Below are positions 8,445-17,933 of a stretch of DNA of 64,000 bases, piece by piece. The notes under the pieces are model-generated. The model searched no databases, had not been told where the DNA came from, and saw only the letters and a list, made by a program, of their open reading frames with translations. Position 1 is the stretch's first letter. The number at the start of each line of letters is the position of its first letter. The position numbers and the translations under genes were made by a program. Origin of the DNA: Elusimicrobiota bacterium (GTDB taxonomy: Bacteria > Elusimicrobiota > Elusimicrobia > UBA1565 > UBA9628); NCBI GenBank assembly GCA_023213235.1, contig CP096137.1:693587-757586 (forward strand). The letters run 5' to 3'.

Positions 8445-9451
8445 ATGGCCGAGACGGATCCCGCCCAGAAGGAGCGCGTCCGCGCGATCGCCGTCTCTTT
8501 GGCGGCCGGACTCGTCATTCTCGGGCTGAAGGCGGCCGCGTACTGGATGACGGGCTCGATGGCGCTGAAGTCCGACGCTCTCGAGGGGATCGTCAACATC
8601 GCTGCCGCCGCGTTCGGCCTCGGCGCGGTGATCTTCGCGGGGCGCCCGGCCGACGGCAACCACCCGTACGGCCACGGCAAGATCGAGTATCTCGCCGCGG
8701 CGTTCGAGGGCGGCCTCATCACGCTCGCGGCGGCCGTCATCGGCTACGAGTCGGTCCTGGCGATGGCGCGCGGCGTCGAGCTTCGCGCCCTCGGCGCCGG
8801 GATGGCCGTCAATTCGGCGGCCGGAGCGCTCAACGGCCTGCTCGGCTGGTGGCTCGTGCGCGAGGGGCGAAGGCTCAAGTCGAAGACGCTCGAGGCCGAC
8901 GGGCGGCACGTGCTCTCCGACTTCGTCACGACGCTCGGGATCCTGGCGGGCCTTCTGCTCGTCAAGGCGACGGGCCAGGCCTGGCTCGACCCGCTCGTGG
9001 CGTTCGTCGTGGCCGTCGTCCTCGCCCGCGCGGGCGCGGCGCTGGTGCGCGACGCGGCGGCGGGCCTCATGGACGAGGAGGACTCGGCGACGATCGCGGG
9101 CATCGTGAGCGGGCTGAACACGCTGCTGGCTCGGCCCGTCGACGAGACCGGCGTCATCAGCGTGCACGGGCTGCGCGCGATCCGCTCGGGCCGCTACACG
9201 CACGTCGACCTGCACATCGTCGTCCCCGAGTACCTGCCCGTGTCGGAGTCTCACGCCGACGTCGAGCGCTTCGAGGCGAAGCTCATCGCCGCCGCCGGCC
9301 TCGAGGGGAGCTTCACGCCCACATGGACCCGTGCCGGCGAAAGCTCTGCGCTCGCTGCACGGACACGGCGTGCCCGATCCGCGTCGAGCCGCTGCGCGCC
9401 GTCGTCCCGCTCACGCGGGACCAGGCGACCTTGGCCGAGCCCGCAGACTGA
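8445..9451 (+). CDS. Cation diffusion facilitator metal exporter
   Basis: A CDF-family transporter of about 335 residues with six membrane helices. Metal-site motifs are LKSDALEGIVN in helix 2, HPYGHGKIEYL in the loop and HVLSDFVTT in helix 5; a cytoplasmic CDF tail with THVDLHIVVPEYLPV follows. The last 40 residues, MDPCRRKLCARCTDTACPIR, carry a cysteine cluster that is in another frame; one C is probably missing near 9317. CDF proteins export Zn, Fe, Mn, Co or Ni in exchange for protons. The Cys-rich tail might act as a metal sensor. It is encoded directly after the cupredoxin. Confidence 0.8.
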
Positions 9452-9452
9452 C

Positions 9453-10084
9453 GTGAGCCCCTGCCCGCTGTGCGGCGGGGCCGCGCGGGCCTTCTTCCGG
9501 GACGACCGCGACTACCTGCGCTGCGCCGTCTGCGCGCTGACCTTCGTGCCGGAGTCCCAGCACCTGTCGTTCGCCGCGGAGCGCGCGCGCTACGAGACGC
9601 ACCGCAACTCGCCCGCCGACGCCGGCTATCGCGCCTTTCTCGACAAGCTGCTCGTCCCGCTCGCGGCGCGCCTGCCCGCGGGGGCGCGCGGCCTCGACTT
9701 CGGGTCGGGTCCCGGGCCCACGGCGTCGCTGATGATGCGCGAGCGCGGTTTCGAGGCGGGGGACTGGGACCCCCATTTCGCGCCCGACGAGGGGCTTTGC
9801 GGCTCACGTACGCCTTCGTGACGTGCACCGAGGTCGCCGAGCACCTGCGCCGGCCCGCGGAGACGTTCGCGCGGCTCGACGCCCTGCTCGCGCCGGGCGG
9901 CATCCTGGGGGTGCTGACCTCGACGCTCGAGGACGACGCGGCGTTTCCGGGGTGGTGGTACCGGCGGGATCCCACGCACATCGCGTTCTACCGGCCCGAG
10001 ACCCTGGCGTGGATCGCGCGCGCCCGGGGCTGGGCGCTCGAGCGGCCGTCGCGCGACGCGGCGCTTTTCACGAAGGCCCCGTGA
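9453..10084 (+). CDS. Zinc-ribbon class I methyltransferase (frameshifted)
   Basis: About 210 residues. It opens with a zinc ribbon (CPLCGGAARAFF and CAVC), followed by a SAM-binding motif LDFGSGPGPTASL and, in a second frame, VTCTEVAEHLRRP, LLAPGGILGVLTS and WWYRRDPTHIAFY, typical of the methyltransferase domain 11/23 group. The frames join near 9790, where one T is probably missing. A GTG start follows the CDF stop by one base. The substrate is unknown; zinc-ribbon methyltransferases of this type often act on small molecules or sugars. Confidence 0.7.
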
Positions 10085-10088
10085 GGCC

Positions 10089-10113
10089 CCGCCGCGCCCC
10101 GAGGGCGCGGCGG
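10089..10113. terminator. Bidirectional hairpin between convergent genes
   Basis: An 11-bp perfect GC stem with a CGA loop (10089-10099 pairs with 10103-10113) between two converging genes. There is no T-run, so termination strength is uncertain. Confidence 0.45.
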
Positions 10114-10125
10114 CGGCCCGTGCGG

Positions 10126-10623
10126 TCAGGGGTTGGAAGGCGTCGCGTCGTTGTGCTTGCCGGCGTCGAGGTGCTTGTTGCGGCCGAACACCTTGTCCCA
10201 GAACGTCCGCTTCTTCTTCGGCTGCTCGATGACGTCGGTCGACGTCGAGGCGTCGCCGCTCGTCGTCGCGCCGATCTCGCCGTTGGCGTTGACGTCCGCG
10301 CCGGACGTCGTCGTCGCGTTGTTGTTGCTGTTGACGTTCGGGTTCGTGGTGTTGACGGTGCCGTCGGAATTCAGGCTGCCGTCCGCGTTGACGCCCGAGG
10401 TGCCGGTGTTGGTGTCCGTGCCGGCGCCGTAGCGGGAGCCGTTCTCGGTCCGCGCGCCGCTCGCGTTGTTGCGAGACGACTCGTTGGACGGATCGGTGCT
10501 CGTCGCGCCGCTGCCCTGGTTCTGGTTCGCCGAATTGACGCCCGGCGTCTGCGCGAGAGCCGGAGCCGACAGCGCGGCGGTCAGAGCCGCCGCGGCCAAG
10601 AACGTCTTCTTAGTGGATTTCAT
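10126..10623 (-). CDS. Secreted low-complexity Asn/Thr/Ser/Gly protein
   Basis: A 165-residue protein with a signal peptide (MKSTKKTFLAAAALTAALS, cleavage after ALA) followed by about 110 residues of low-complexity Asn, Thr, Ser and Gly, such as NVNSNNNATTTSGADVNANG. A basic patch near the C-terminus reads KKKRTFWDKVFGRNKH. It is likely disordered in the periplasm or on the surface. A good Shine-Dalgarno GGAGGT lies eight bases before the ATG and a TATAAT box about 24 bases before it, so this is one of the few genes here with a conventional leader. Its codon choice is richer in AAC and ACG than the neighbours because of composition. Function unknown. Confidence 0.7.
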   Translation of the reverse strand: MKSTKKTFLAAAALTAALSAPALAQTPGVNSANQNQGSGATSTDPSNESSRNNASGARTENGSRYGAGTDTNTGTSGVNADGSLNSDGTVNTTNPNVNSNNNATTTSGADVNANGEIGATTSGDASTSTDVIEQPKKKRTFWDKVFGRNKHLDAGKHNDATPSNP

Positions 10624-10695
10624 TGTCCACCTCCATGGGCTGATTATAGGGAGCCTCGCTCGGACCGCGAGTGACGGGCAGGAAAAAGGTTTGTG

Positions 10696-10701
10696 TATAA
10701 T
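10696..10701 (+). promoter_or_regulatory. -10 box of half-size TSUP gene
   Basis: TATAAT, five bases, then ATG at 10707; near-leaderless arrangement. Confidence 0.45.
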
Positions 10702-10706
10702 GCCGC

Positions 10707-11066
10707 ATGAACATCCTGGCCTTCGTCGTCACGGGTCTGCTCGTCGGCGTCTTCAGCGGCTTGGTGGGCGTCGGGGGCGGCATCATCCTGGTGCCCATTC
10801 TCGTGATGTTCTTCGGTTTCTCCCAGCACCTGGCGCAGGGGACGAGCACGGCGATGCTCCTGCCCCCGATCGGGATCCTCGCCGCGTGGACGTACTACCA
10901 GAAGGGGATGGTCGACGTGCGCGCGGCCGCCCTGCTGTGCGCGGGCTTCGTCCTCGGCGGCTGGCTGGGCGCCAAGTTCGCCGTCGACCTGCCGAAGGAG
11001 GTCCTGCGGCGCGGTTTCGGCGTGCTGCTGCTCGGGATTTCCCTTAAGATGATCCTGTCCAAGTGA
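10707..11066 (+). CDS. Half-size TSUP (TauE/SafE-type) membrane protein
   Basis: A 119-residue protein with four hydrophobic segments and the TSUP signature GLVGVGGGIILVPIL plus QGTSTAMLLP. Full-length TSUP carriers (sulfite/organosulfonate exporters) are about 240-280 residues and consist of two such repeats. This is a single repeat, complete with start and stop, so it would have to work as a dimer. A full-length TSUP is encoded at 29917-30630. The next gene starts within a few bases of the stop. Substrate unknown. Confidence 0.75.
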   Translation: MNILAFVVTGLLVGVFSGLVGVGGGIILVPILVMFFGFSQHLAQGTSTAMLLPPIGILAAWTYYQKGMVDVRAAALLCAGFVLGGWLGAKFAVDLPKEVLRRGFGVLLLGISLKMILSK

Positions 11067-11071
11067 GGCTT

Positions 11072-13072
11072 ATGATCAGAACCTTCCTGCTGCTCCCGCT
11101 GCTCGCCCTTCCGTCCTTCGCCGCCGACGCGCCCAAGCCGATCTCCGGCTTCGACCCCGCCGCGATGGACCTGACCGCGAGCCCGTGCGGGGACTTCTAT
11201 CAATACGCCTGCGGCGGCTGGCTCAAGGCCAACCCGATCCCCTCCGACCAGTCGCGCTGGGGACGCTTCAACGAGCTCGCCGAGCGCAACAAGCTGATCC
11301 TGCGCGAGGTCCTCGAGGCCTCGGCCGTCAAGCCCAAGGGCGAGCATGGGGCTCGCACCGGAGCCCTGTACGGCGCCTGCATGGACGAGGCCGCCGTCGA
11401 GGCGGCCGGCCTCAAGCCTCTCTCCGCCGCCTTCGACGCGATCGCCGGCCTCTCTTCGGCCGGGGACCTCGCGCCGCTGCTCGGGCGCCTGCACCGCGCC
11501 GGCGTCAACGCCGGCTTCGGCTACGGCTCGGAGCAGGACTATAAGGATTCCGCCAAGGTGATCGCGGGCGTCGACCAGGCCGGACTGGGCCTGCCGGACC
11601 GCGACTACTACCTCAAGGACGACGCGAAGTCCGTCGAGCTGCGCCGCGCCTACGAGTGGCACGTCGCGCGCTCGCTGGGCCTGGCGGGGGACGCGCCGGC
11701 CGCCGCGGCGGAAGCCGCCGCCGCCGTCATGCGGGTCGAAACGGCGCTCGCGAAGTCGTCGATGGACCGCGTCGCCCGCCGCGATCCGGCGAACACCTAC
11801 CACAAGATGACGCGCGCCGAGCTCGCGGCGCTGGCGCCCGGCTTCGGCTGGGACCGCTACCTCGACGCGGCGGGCGGCCCCGCGTGGAAGGACGTCAACG
11901 TCTCTTCGCCGGACTTCGTGAAGGGCTTCGGCGCCCTTCTCGGCTCCGCGCCCCTGCCCGACCTCAAGGCCTACCTGCGCTGGCGCGTGCTCTCGGCCGC
12001 GGAGCCGTATCTCGGACGCGCCTTCGTCGAGGAGAATTTCGACTTCTACGGCCGCCGCCTGACGGGCGCCAAGGAGCTCAAGCCGCGCTGGAAGCGCTGC
12101 GTCGAGCTCGTCGACCGCTCGCTCGGCGAGGACCTCGGCCGCGGCTACGTCGAGAAGGCGTACCCGCCGGAGACGAAGAAGAAGATGGACGCCCTCGTCG
12201 TCGCCGTCGTGGAGGCCCTGAGGAAGGACATCGAGGGGCTCGACTGGATGACGCCCGCCACGAAGGCCAAGGCGCTCGCCAAGCTCGGCACGATGGGCAA
12301 CAAGGTCGGCTACCCCGAGAAATGGCGCGACTATTCGTCCGTCAAGATCGACCGCAAGGACCTCGTCGGCTCGGTCCGCTCCGCGATCGAGTTCGAGCAC
12401 CTGCGCCAGCTGCGCAAGATCGGCAAGCCCGTCGACCGCAAGGAATGGCACATGACCCCGCCGACGGTCAACGCGTACTACAACCCGCAGATGAACGACA
12501 TCAACTTCCCGGCCGGCATCCTCCAGCCGCCGTTCTTCGACCCCGCGATGCCCGACGCCGTGAACCTCGGCGCGATCGGCGCGGTCATCGGCCACGAGCT
12601 CACCCACGGGTTCGACGACCAGGGCCGCAAGTTCGACCTCAAGGGGAACATGGAGGACTGGTGGACCGCGGAGGACGCGAAGGCCTTCGAGAGCCGGGCG
12701 CAGTGCTTCGTCGACCAGTACGGCTCATATGAGGCCGCCCCCGGTCTAAAACTCAACGGCAAGCTCACGCTCGGCGAGAACACGGCCGACAACGGCGGCC
12801 TGCTCGTCGCGGGGTTGGCCGTCGACGCGCAGGGCCCGAAGGAACCTTGGAACGGATTCACGCCGCGGCAGCTCCTCTACCTCGGTTTCGCGCAGATCTG
12901 GTGCCAGAACCGCACCGAGCAGGTCGCGCGCATGCTCGCGCAGGTCGACCCGCACTCGGCGGCGCGTTGGCGCGTGATCGGCCCGCTCTCGAACTCGCCG
13001 GAGTTCGCGAAGGCGTTCTCCTGCAAGTCCGGCGACGCGATGGTCGCGCCGAAGGCGTGCCGCGTCTGGTAG
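11072..13072 (+). CDS. M13 family metallopeptidase (neprilysin/PepO type)
   Basis: A 666-residue secreted zinc peptidase. The signal peptide is MIRTFLLLPLLALPSFA; the start of the mature chain has the M13 hallmark SPCGDFYQYACGGWLK. NAYYNPQMNDINFPAGIL precedes the zinc site GHELTHGFDDQG, followed by the third ligand region ENTADNGGL, and the C-terminus ends in CRVW, the typical M13 C-terminal Cys-x-x-Trp. A GTG at 11063 overlaps the previous stop, but the ATG at 11072 gives the better signal peptide. It degrades peptides in the periplasm or outside the cell. Confidence 0.93.
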   Translation: MIRTFLLLPLLALPSFAADAPKPISGFDPAAMDLTASPCGDFYQYACGGWLKANPIPSDQSRWGRFNELAERNKLILREVLEASAVKPKGEHGARTGALYGACMDEAAVEAAGLKPLSAAFDAIAGLSSAGDLAPLLGRLHRAGVNAGFGYGSEQDYKDSAKVIAGVDQAGLGLPDRDYYLKDDAKSVELRRAYEWHVARSLGLAGDAPAAAAEAAAAVMRVETALAKSSMDRVARRDPANTYHKMTRAELAALAPGFGWDRYLDAAGGPAWKDVNVSSPDFVKGFGALLGSAPLPDLKAYLRWRVLSAAEPYLGRAFVEENFDFYGRRLTGAKELKPRWKRCVELVDRSLGEDLGRGYVEKAYPPETKKKMDALVVAVVEALRKDIEGLDWMTPATKAKALAKLGTMGNKVGYPEKWRDYSSVKIDRKDLVGSVRSAIEFEHLRQLRKIGKPVDRKEWHMTPPTVNAYYNPQMNDINFPAGILQPPFFDPAMPDAVNLGAIGAVIGHELTHGFDDQGRKFDLKGNMEDWWTAEDAKAFESRAQCFVDQYGSYEAAPGLKLNGKLTLGENTADNGGLLVAGLAVDAQGPKEPWNGFTPRQLLYLGFAQIWCQNRTEQVARMLAQVDPHSAARWRVIGPLSNSPEFAKAFSCKSGDAMVAPKACRVW

Positions 13073-13203
13073 CGCGTCCTGTCCGTAGGACTTGTAATCT
13101 CAACTAAAAGACAATAAATCCTTGCCGTCATAAAAACTTTACGCGTTCTCCGTAGTTGTCCCGACGCGCCTGCCCGGACCTTCTGGCATCATTTATTTCA
13201 CCG

Positions 13204-13482
13204 ATGCTTGAAACCGGCAATGTCACCGTTTTCGAAGTCGTAAACCTCAGCAGAAGAGAGCTGTTCGTCGGACGCACCACGCTGCCGATGAACGCCTTGA
13301 TCGCCCACCACCGCGCGGCGCGGCCGGCGGCGATGAAAGGCTGGGGCCATGGGGACGACGTGGAATACCGAGCCCTCGAGTTCGGCATGACTCCCAGGGC
13401 CGCGCTCGAGTTCGCGCGCGGCTACGTCGCGAGCTTCCGCCGGGACGGCTGGCGCGTCATCGGCGAAGAGACGGCCGCGTGA
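13204..13482 (+). CDS. Small hypothetical protein
   Basis: A 92-residue soluble protein starting MLETGNVTVFEVVNLSRR, with ALIAHHRAARP in the middle and FRRDGWRVIGEETAA at the end. It has no signal peptide and no motif I recognise. An upstream start at 13156 would add 16 residues, but TTTATT lies six bases before the ATG at 13204, the pattern seen for other genes here. The 130 bases between the M13 gene and this one contain nothing else that I can identify. Confidence 0.55.
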   Translation: MLETGNVTVFEVVNLSRRELFVGRTTLPMNALIAHHRAARPAAMKGWGHGDDVEYRALEFGMTPRAALEFARGYVASFRRDGWRVIGEETAA

Positions 13483-13540
13483 GCCTCTCCGTATTTGTCA
13501 CGAAGCGCGCCCGCGCGCCGTATGCCATGATGGCGGGGCG

Positions 13541-14191
13541 ATGAGCGAGAAGCACGATAAGTCCGACAAGCACGCCCGGCTTCCGGCGAAAACTCCGCCG
13601 CCGCGTCCGGTCGGCGGAGCCTTCACGTGGGAGGGATTCCTCGCCGGCGTACCCGCATTCATCTTCCTTCTGAACAAGGAGGGCCGCTACACCTACGCCA
13701 GCCGACGCGCCTTCCGCGGCGCCCCCGAGGACGCGACGGGAAAACTTCTTGAGCAGGTGCTTCCCGCGGCGCAGGCCGACGTCGTCCGCTCGCTCATGCA
13801 CTGCGTGGTCCGCGGCCAGCGGATCGCGACGGCCGAACTCTCGTTCCAGGACGAAGAGGGCCGCGCCCGGCGCTGCTTCGTCTCGCTCTCGCCGTACATG
13901 GTCCAGGGGCGCATCGACAGCTTTTCGGGAGTATCCCTCGACACCACCTCGACCGATGAGACCGTCGCGCAGATCAGCGCCCGCGCCGTCGAGCTGGCCG
14001 AGCGGCTGACGCCGAAGCAGCGCGAGGTGCTCGTGCTCGTCGCCGAGGGACTCTCCAGCCGCGAGATCGCGCGGCGCCTGGGCGTGGGCGAGCGGACCGT
14101 CGAGACGCACCGCGAGCAGCTGATGGACCGCCTCGGCATCCGGGGCGTGGCCGCGCTCGCGCGCTTCGCGATCGAAGCCGGCCTTCTCTAG
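13541..14191 (+). CDS. PAS-LuxR transcriptional regulator
   Basis: A 216-residue regulator. A PAS domain occupies about residues 28-135 (FIFLLNKEGRYTYASRRA, then a C-terminal strand SFSGVSLDTT), followed by a LuxR/NarL-type helix-turn-helix at 150-216: LTPKQREVLVLVAEGLSSREIARRLGVGERTVETHR. There is no receiver domain, so the signal is presumably sensed directly by the PAS domain; the ligand is unknown. Cytoplasmic. Its 3' end overlaps the convergent gene by four bases. The target genes are not evident. Confidence 0.85.
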   Translation: MSEKHDKSDKHARLPAKTPPPRPVGGAFTWEGFLAGVPAFIFLLNKEGRYTYASRRAFRGAPEDATGKLLEQVLPAAQADVVRSLMHCVVRGQRIATAELSFQDEEGRARRCFVSLSPYMVQGRIDSFSGVSLDTTSTDETVAQISARAVELAERLTPKQREVLVLVAEGLSSREIARRLGVGERTVETHREQLMDRLGIRGVAALARFAIEAGLL

Positions 14192-15560
14192 GCCGACAAG
14201 GCCCGCAGGAGGCGGTTGCGCAGGGACAGCCCGATCGAGCGCAGCTCGCCGCGCCGCGCCTCGAGCCCGTCGGCCGCCCAAACGAGGTGCCGCGCCGCGA
14301 GCGTCCGGTCGCCGCGCGCCAGCGCCGCGGAGGCCGCGGCCAGGTTGACCTGCGCGGCGCGCTTGGCGTCCACGCGCCCGCGCCCGGCCCACGCCGTCGC
14401 GCCTTCGAGCAGTCCCGCGGCGAGCGCGAGGTCGGCGGCCGAGGGACGCGGGGAGGAGACGAGGACCGCGGCGCGGCGCAGGTCGGCCTCGAAGCCGGCC
14501 GTCGCGAGGTAGTCCTCGCGGCCGGACTCGAGCGCGTGCACCAGCGAGCGCAGCGAGGCCGCCATGTCGGCGTAGGCGACCGGCGTGCGGACCTTGATCG
14601 AGGGGTGCGCGACGCGGGCCGCGGCGACGAGGATCGCGGAGGACTCGGGCGCGGCGGTCAGCGCGTCGAGAGCGGCCGCGTCGGCGGCGTCGCGCGCGTC
14701 GCCGGTGGCGCGCAGGACGCCGGCGAGTTCCGCCAGGTCGCGCGCGGCCTTCGCCTCTCGGCCGTTGCGCGCGTCGCGCGCCGCCGTCTCGAGCTCGGTG
14801 CGGATATTGCGCCAGCGGTTCGACCAGACGTACGGACGGCCGTCGCCGTAGGCCGGCTCGGCTTCGGCGAGGGCGCGAAGGTAGGCCGCCTCGACCGCGG
14901 CGGCGGCGGCGCTGTTGTGCGCGCCGACGAGGCTCCACATCGCGGCGTTGCGCTTGAACGCGCGCGGCCCGACCGGGGAGTCCGCGGCCAGCAGCTCGCG
15001 CGCGGCCTTGAGCTGGCGGGCGGCGAGGGCTCCGGAGACCTCCACGAGCTCCTTCGACGCGGCGGCGCGCGCGGGGGCCGGCGCCTTGAGCAGCGCCTTC
15101 TCGGCCTTCGCGCGTCCGGCGCGCAAAGCCTTGATCGACGCGCGCAGCTCCGCGCCGCTCTCCTCGACCGCGAGCGTCCGCGCCACGCCGTCGAAGTCGC
15201 CGGCGAAGGCGCGCTTGAGCTCCGTCAGGGCGCTTTCGTTCTCGCCTGTCTTGGCGCGCGAGTGGATCGCGGCGAGCGAGGCGTACAGCCGGTCGGCGTC
15301 GTCGCGCAGGGCGGCCGCGGTGCGGACGGGAACGGGGACGGCGGCCGCGACGGGGACGACCGGCTTCTCGGGCGCCGCGGCGGCGGCGAGCGAGGGGAGA
15401 AGCGAGGGCGTCAGCGCCGGGACGGGGGCGGAGAAGTCGAACGCGGCGACGGAGGGGAGGCGGCGGGCGCGGGGGCGAAGGCCGCGCCGAGCGGGGGAAC
15501 CACGCGGACCTGAGCGGAAGCGGGGACCGACAGCAGGAGCGCGAGGAGGAGTCTGATCAT
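14188..15560 (-). CDS. Secreted PSL-leader helical protein (frameshifted)
   Basis: About 457 residues. The signal peptide MIRLLLALLLSVPASAQ is followed by a leader with PALTPSLLPSLAAAAAP and VPVAAAVPVPV, the same style as in five other proteins of the window. The remaining 370 residues are Ala/Arg/Leu-rich and strongly helical, resembling tetratricopeptide-like or coiled repeats, with no catalytic motif. The leader and body are in different frames and join near 15457 at a GGGG run. A TAGAAT box lies nine bases before the ATG. Probably a periplasmic scaffold-like protein; function unknown. Confidence 0.6.
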
Positions 15561-15627
15561 TGGTTCCTTATTCTACCGCGCCCCGCGGTCGCCGCTCTGG
15601 GCCCTGCGTCCCCTATCCGGGAGGGTC

Positions 15628-16173
15628 TTACGGCCGCGTCAGTCGGGCCGCGGGGATCGACAGGACGCTGAGGACGAGCACCGCCGCGGCGCGGCCGGCG
15701 AACGCCTCGAGCCCGGGCCGCCAGATCAGCGCCGTCACGGCGCCCGCGACGAGGTAGCCCATGAAGTAGTCGACCGGCAGGCCGCCGATCTTCCGGCGGA
15801 ACCAGGGCACCTCGCGCGCGCGCAGCGCCTCGAACCCCCAGTGCGGGTTCCAGACGAACCACTGCAGATCCCAGGCCGCCGTGATCATCAGGTAGGAGGA
15901 CGAGCACTTGGCGAGAAGCTCGCGCGAGAAGCCGCCGAAGACCAGCGGCAGGTGGAACATGCCGATCAGGAACAAGGTCAGCCAGACGTGGTAGCCGGTC
16001 AACTCCTTGCCGTTGGTGGCGTCGAGCCACCACTTCGGCCCCCAGCGCCAGGTCGGGAGGTTGACGGCCCAGCCGTGGGCGCCCTCGATGTGGATTTCCA
16101 CGCGGGCCAGGATGTGGCAGAGAACGAAGAGGTAGACGCCCTCGGCGGCGCCGGACAGGAGCTCGGGGCTCAT
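15628..16173 (-). CDS. Multi-pass membrane protein, unknown
   Basis: A 181-residue protein with about five hydrophobic segments: residues 8-25, a central LTLFLIGMFHLPLVFGG, SYLMITAAWDLQWFVWN, VDYFMGYLVAGAVTALI and a C-terminal VLVLSVLSI. Several Trp and His residues (HWGFEALRAREVPWFRR) lie between helices. I do not recognise the family. The start codon overlaps the rsgA stop (ATGA), so it is translated with rsgA. Confidence 0.65.
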   Translation of the reverse strand: MSPELLSGAAEGVYLFVLCHILARVEIHIEGAHGWAVNLPTWRWGPKWWLDATNGKELTGYHVWLTLFLIGMFHLPLVFGGFSRELLAKCSSSYLMITAAWDLQWFVWNPHWGFEALRAREVPWFRRKIGGLPVDYFMGYLVAGAVTALIWRPGLEAFAGRAAAVLVLSVLSIPAARLTRP

Positions 16174-17243
16174 CGCTTGTACTTGGGGTGCTTCTTCAGG
16201 CTCTTGTTGATCGACTTCCACTGCCGCTTGGTCTCGGCCGCCGCCGCCGGGTCGACGCGGCGCTTCTGGAACTCCATCTCCTTCTTGAGCTTGTTCATCG
16301 ACTCGAGGCGCGCGGCCGGAATGGAGCCGCTCTCGATGGCGGCCTTCACGGCGCAGCCGGGCTCGGAGGCGTGCACGCAGTCCTTGAAGCGGCACTGCTC
16401 GGCGAGAGTCTCGATGTCGGCGAAGGACTCCTGGAAGCCCTGGTCGGCCTCCCAGAACGCCATCTCGCGCATGCCGGGCGTGTCGAGCAGGACGCCGCCG
16501 CCGTCGAGGACGAAGAGCTCGCGGTGCGTCGTCGTGTGGCGGCCGCGCTCGTCGCCGGCGCGGGTCTCTTTCGTCTTGAGCGCCTCGCGGCCGAGCAGGC
16601 GGTTCACCAAGGTCGACTTGCCCACGCCCGAGGTGCCGACGAAGCCGACGGTGCGCCCGGGCTTGATCCACCGCTCGAGGACGGCGAGGCCGTCGCCGGT
16701 CTTGGCCGAGATCGCGATCACGGCCGCGTCGCCGGCGGCGGTGCGGGCGTCGCCGAGGTACGGCCCCGGCTCGGCGCAGGCGTCGGCCTTGTTCAGCGCG
16801 ACGATCGGCTCGGCGCCGCTCTCGCGCACGACGGCCAGGAAGCGCTCGAGGCGGCGCAGGTTGAAGTCGGCGTTGAGCGCGGTCATGATCACGACCGCGT
16901 CGAGGTTGGCGGCGATGATCTGCTCCTCGAGCGTCTCGCCGGCGGCCTTGCGCGAGAGCTTGGTGCGGCGCGGCAGGATGCGGCGCACGGTCAACGTCTC
17001 CTCGCCGGGGTTCGCCTCGCAGGCGATCCAGTCGCCGACCGCCGGGAGGTCGGCGGTGCCGGTCGCCTTGTGGCGCATGGCGCCCGTGGTGCGCGCCGGG
17101 CGCATGCCGCTTTCCGTCGCGACGGTGAGCAGGCCGCGCTGCTGCGCGGCGACGCGGGCGGGGAGGAGCTTCAGCGCCGCGTCCGGAGCGAAGGCGTCCG
17201 CCCAGCCCGCGTCCCAGCCCCAGTCTTCGAGGGAGAATCCCAT
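16170..17243 (-). CDS. rsgA: Ribosome biogenesis GTPase RsgA
   Basis: A 357-residue circularly permuted GTPase. An OB-fold at residues 40-110 (AVGDWIACE) is followed by the permuted motifs G4 (ALNKAD), G1 (GFVGTSGVGKSTLVNRLLG) and G3 (DTPGMRE), then the zinc knuckle CRFKDCVHASEPGC and a basic C-terminal tail. RsgA joins late 30S maturation and releases factors by GTP hydrolysis. Length and motif order fit the family well. The promoter region on the minus strand contains TAGAAT about ten bases before the ATG, next to a 42-bp palindrome. Confidence 0.95.
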   Translation of the reverse strand: MGFSLEDWGWDAGWADAFAPDAALKLLPARVAAQQRGLLTVATESGMRPARTTGAMRHKATGTADLPAVGDWIACEANPGEETLTVRRILPRRTKLSRKAAGETLEEQIIAANLDAVVIMTALNADFNLRRLERFLAVVRESGAEPIVALNKADACAEPGPYLGDARTAAGDAAVIAISAKTGDGLAVLERWIKPGRTVGFVGTSGVGKSTLVNRLLGREALKTKETRAGDERGRHTTTHRELFVLDGGGVLLDTPGMREMAFWEADQGFQESFADIETLAEQCRFKDCVHASEPGCAVKAAIESGSIPAARLESMNKLKKEMEFQKRRVDPAAAAETKRQWKSINKSLKKHPKYKR

Positions 17244-17270
17244 GCCTAGGGTGATTCTAGCCTATCGCCG

Positions 17271-17312
17271 CTACTGATAATCACTCTTCCCGGGAAGAGT
17301 GATTATCAGTAG
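17271..17312. repeat. 42-bp perfect palindrome
   Basis: Positions 17271-17291 are the exact reverse complement of 17292-17312, with no spacer (centre TTCCCGGGAA). It lies between the regulator stop codon, which it contains (17306-17308), and the rsgA start. No T-run follows on the minus strand. It could act as a transcript-end hairpin, an operator, or be a foldback artefact of assembly. Confidence 0.8.
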
Positions 17313-17904
17313 TAAGCGCTAACGCTTTTGGGGGCGTGAACGATGCGGCTCAGCGCCACCGGCGTGATGCCGAGGTAGGAGGCGATGATCTTCTTGGGGA
17401 GCCGGTCGAAGAGATCCGGCCGCTCCTTGTGAAAGCTCTCGAGCCGCTCGGTCGCGGAGTTCATCAGCAGCTCCTGCTCGCGGCGCTCGCGCTGGCGGTA
17501 ATGGTCCTCGGCGACGACGCGGCCGAGCTCCTGCCAGCACGCGTGGTCCTTATATAAGGCGGTGATGCGGTCGTAGCGCACCACCAAAAGCTCGGAGTCC
17601 TCGAGCGCCTCGACCGTCGTGCGCGAGGGACGCTTGTCGAGCAGCTCGGCGTAGGCGGCGACGAGCTCGCCGGGGCCGCGGAACGCCTTCGTCGCCTCGT
17701 GACCCTCGGTGTCCGTGTAGTAGAAGCGCAGGAGCCCCGACAGGACGATGCCGGCCTCGACCGACGCCTGGCCGGGCTGGATGAAGAGCTCGCCCTTCGA
17801 TAAACGCCGAGGCTTGAGGTGACCCTCGAGACGGACCCATTGCTCCGGGGGATCGGAGCCAAACGGCGCAGGGCGTCGAAAACTTTGGGGTGTTTGATTA
17901 ACAT
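17306..17904 (-). CDS. Crp/Fnr-family transcriptional regulator (frameshifted)
   Basis: About 199 residues. An N-terminal helix (MLIKHPKVFDALRRLA) leads, after a one-base frame change at the five-G run 17847-17851, into a cyclic-nucleotide-binding-like domain (LSKGELFIQPGQ, GIVLSGLLRFYYTD, GPGELVAAYAEL). A C-terminal winged helix with KKIIASYLGITPVALSRI follows. There are no N-terminal cysteines, so it is not an iron-sulfur FNR. The ligand pocket motif of true CRP is not evident, so the effector is unknown. An IS30 copy ends about 30 bases upstream of the start and may have displaced the native promoter. Confidence 0.75.
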
Positions 17905-17933
17905 ACGTTAACGACGAGAAATATCTTTCCCGC

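Noticed and set aside
17306..17904. True FNR that could bind the site at 56711
   Set aside because: The protein has no N-terminal cysteine cluster and its recognition helix (PVALSRI) lacks the usual Glu of FNR; only the family assignment is kept.
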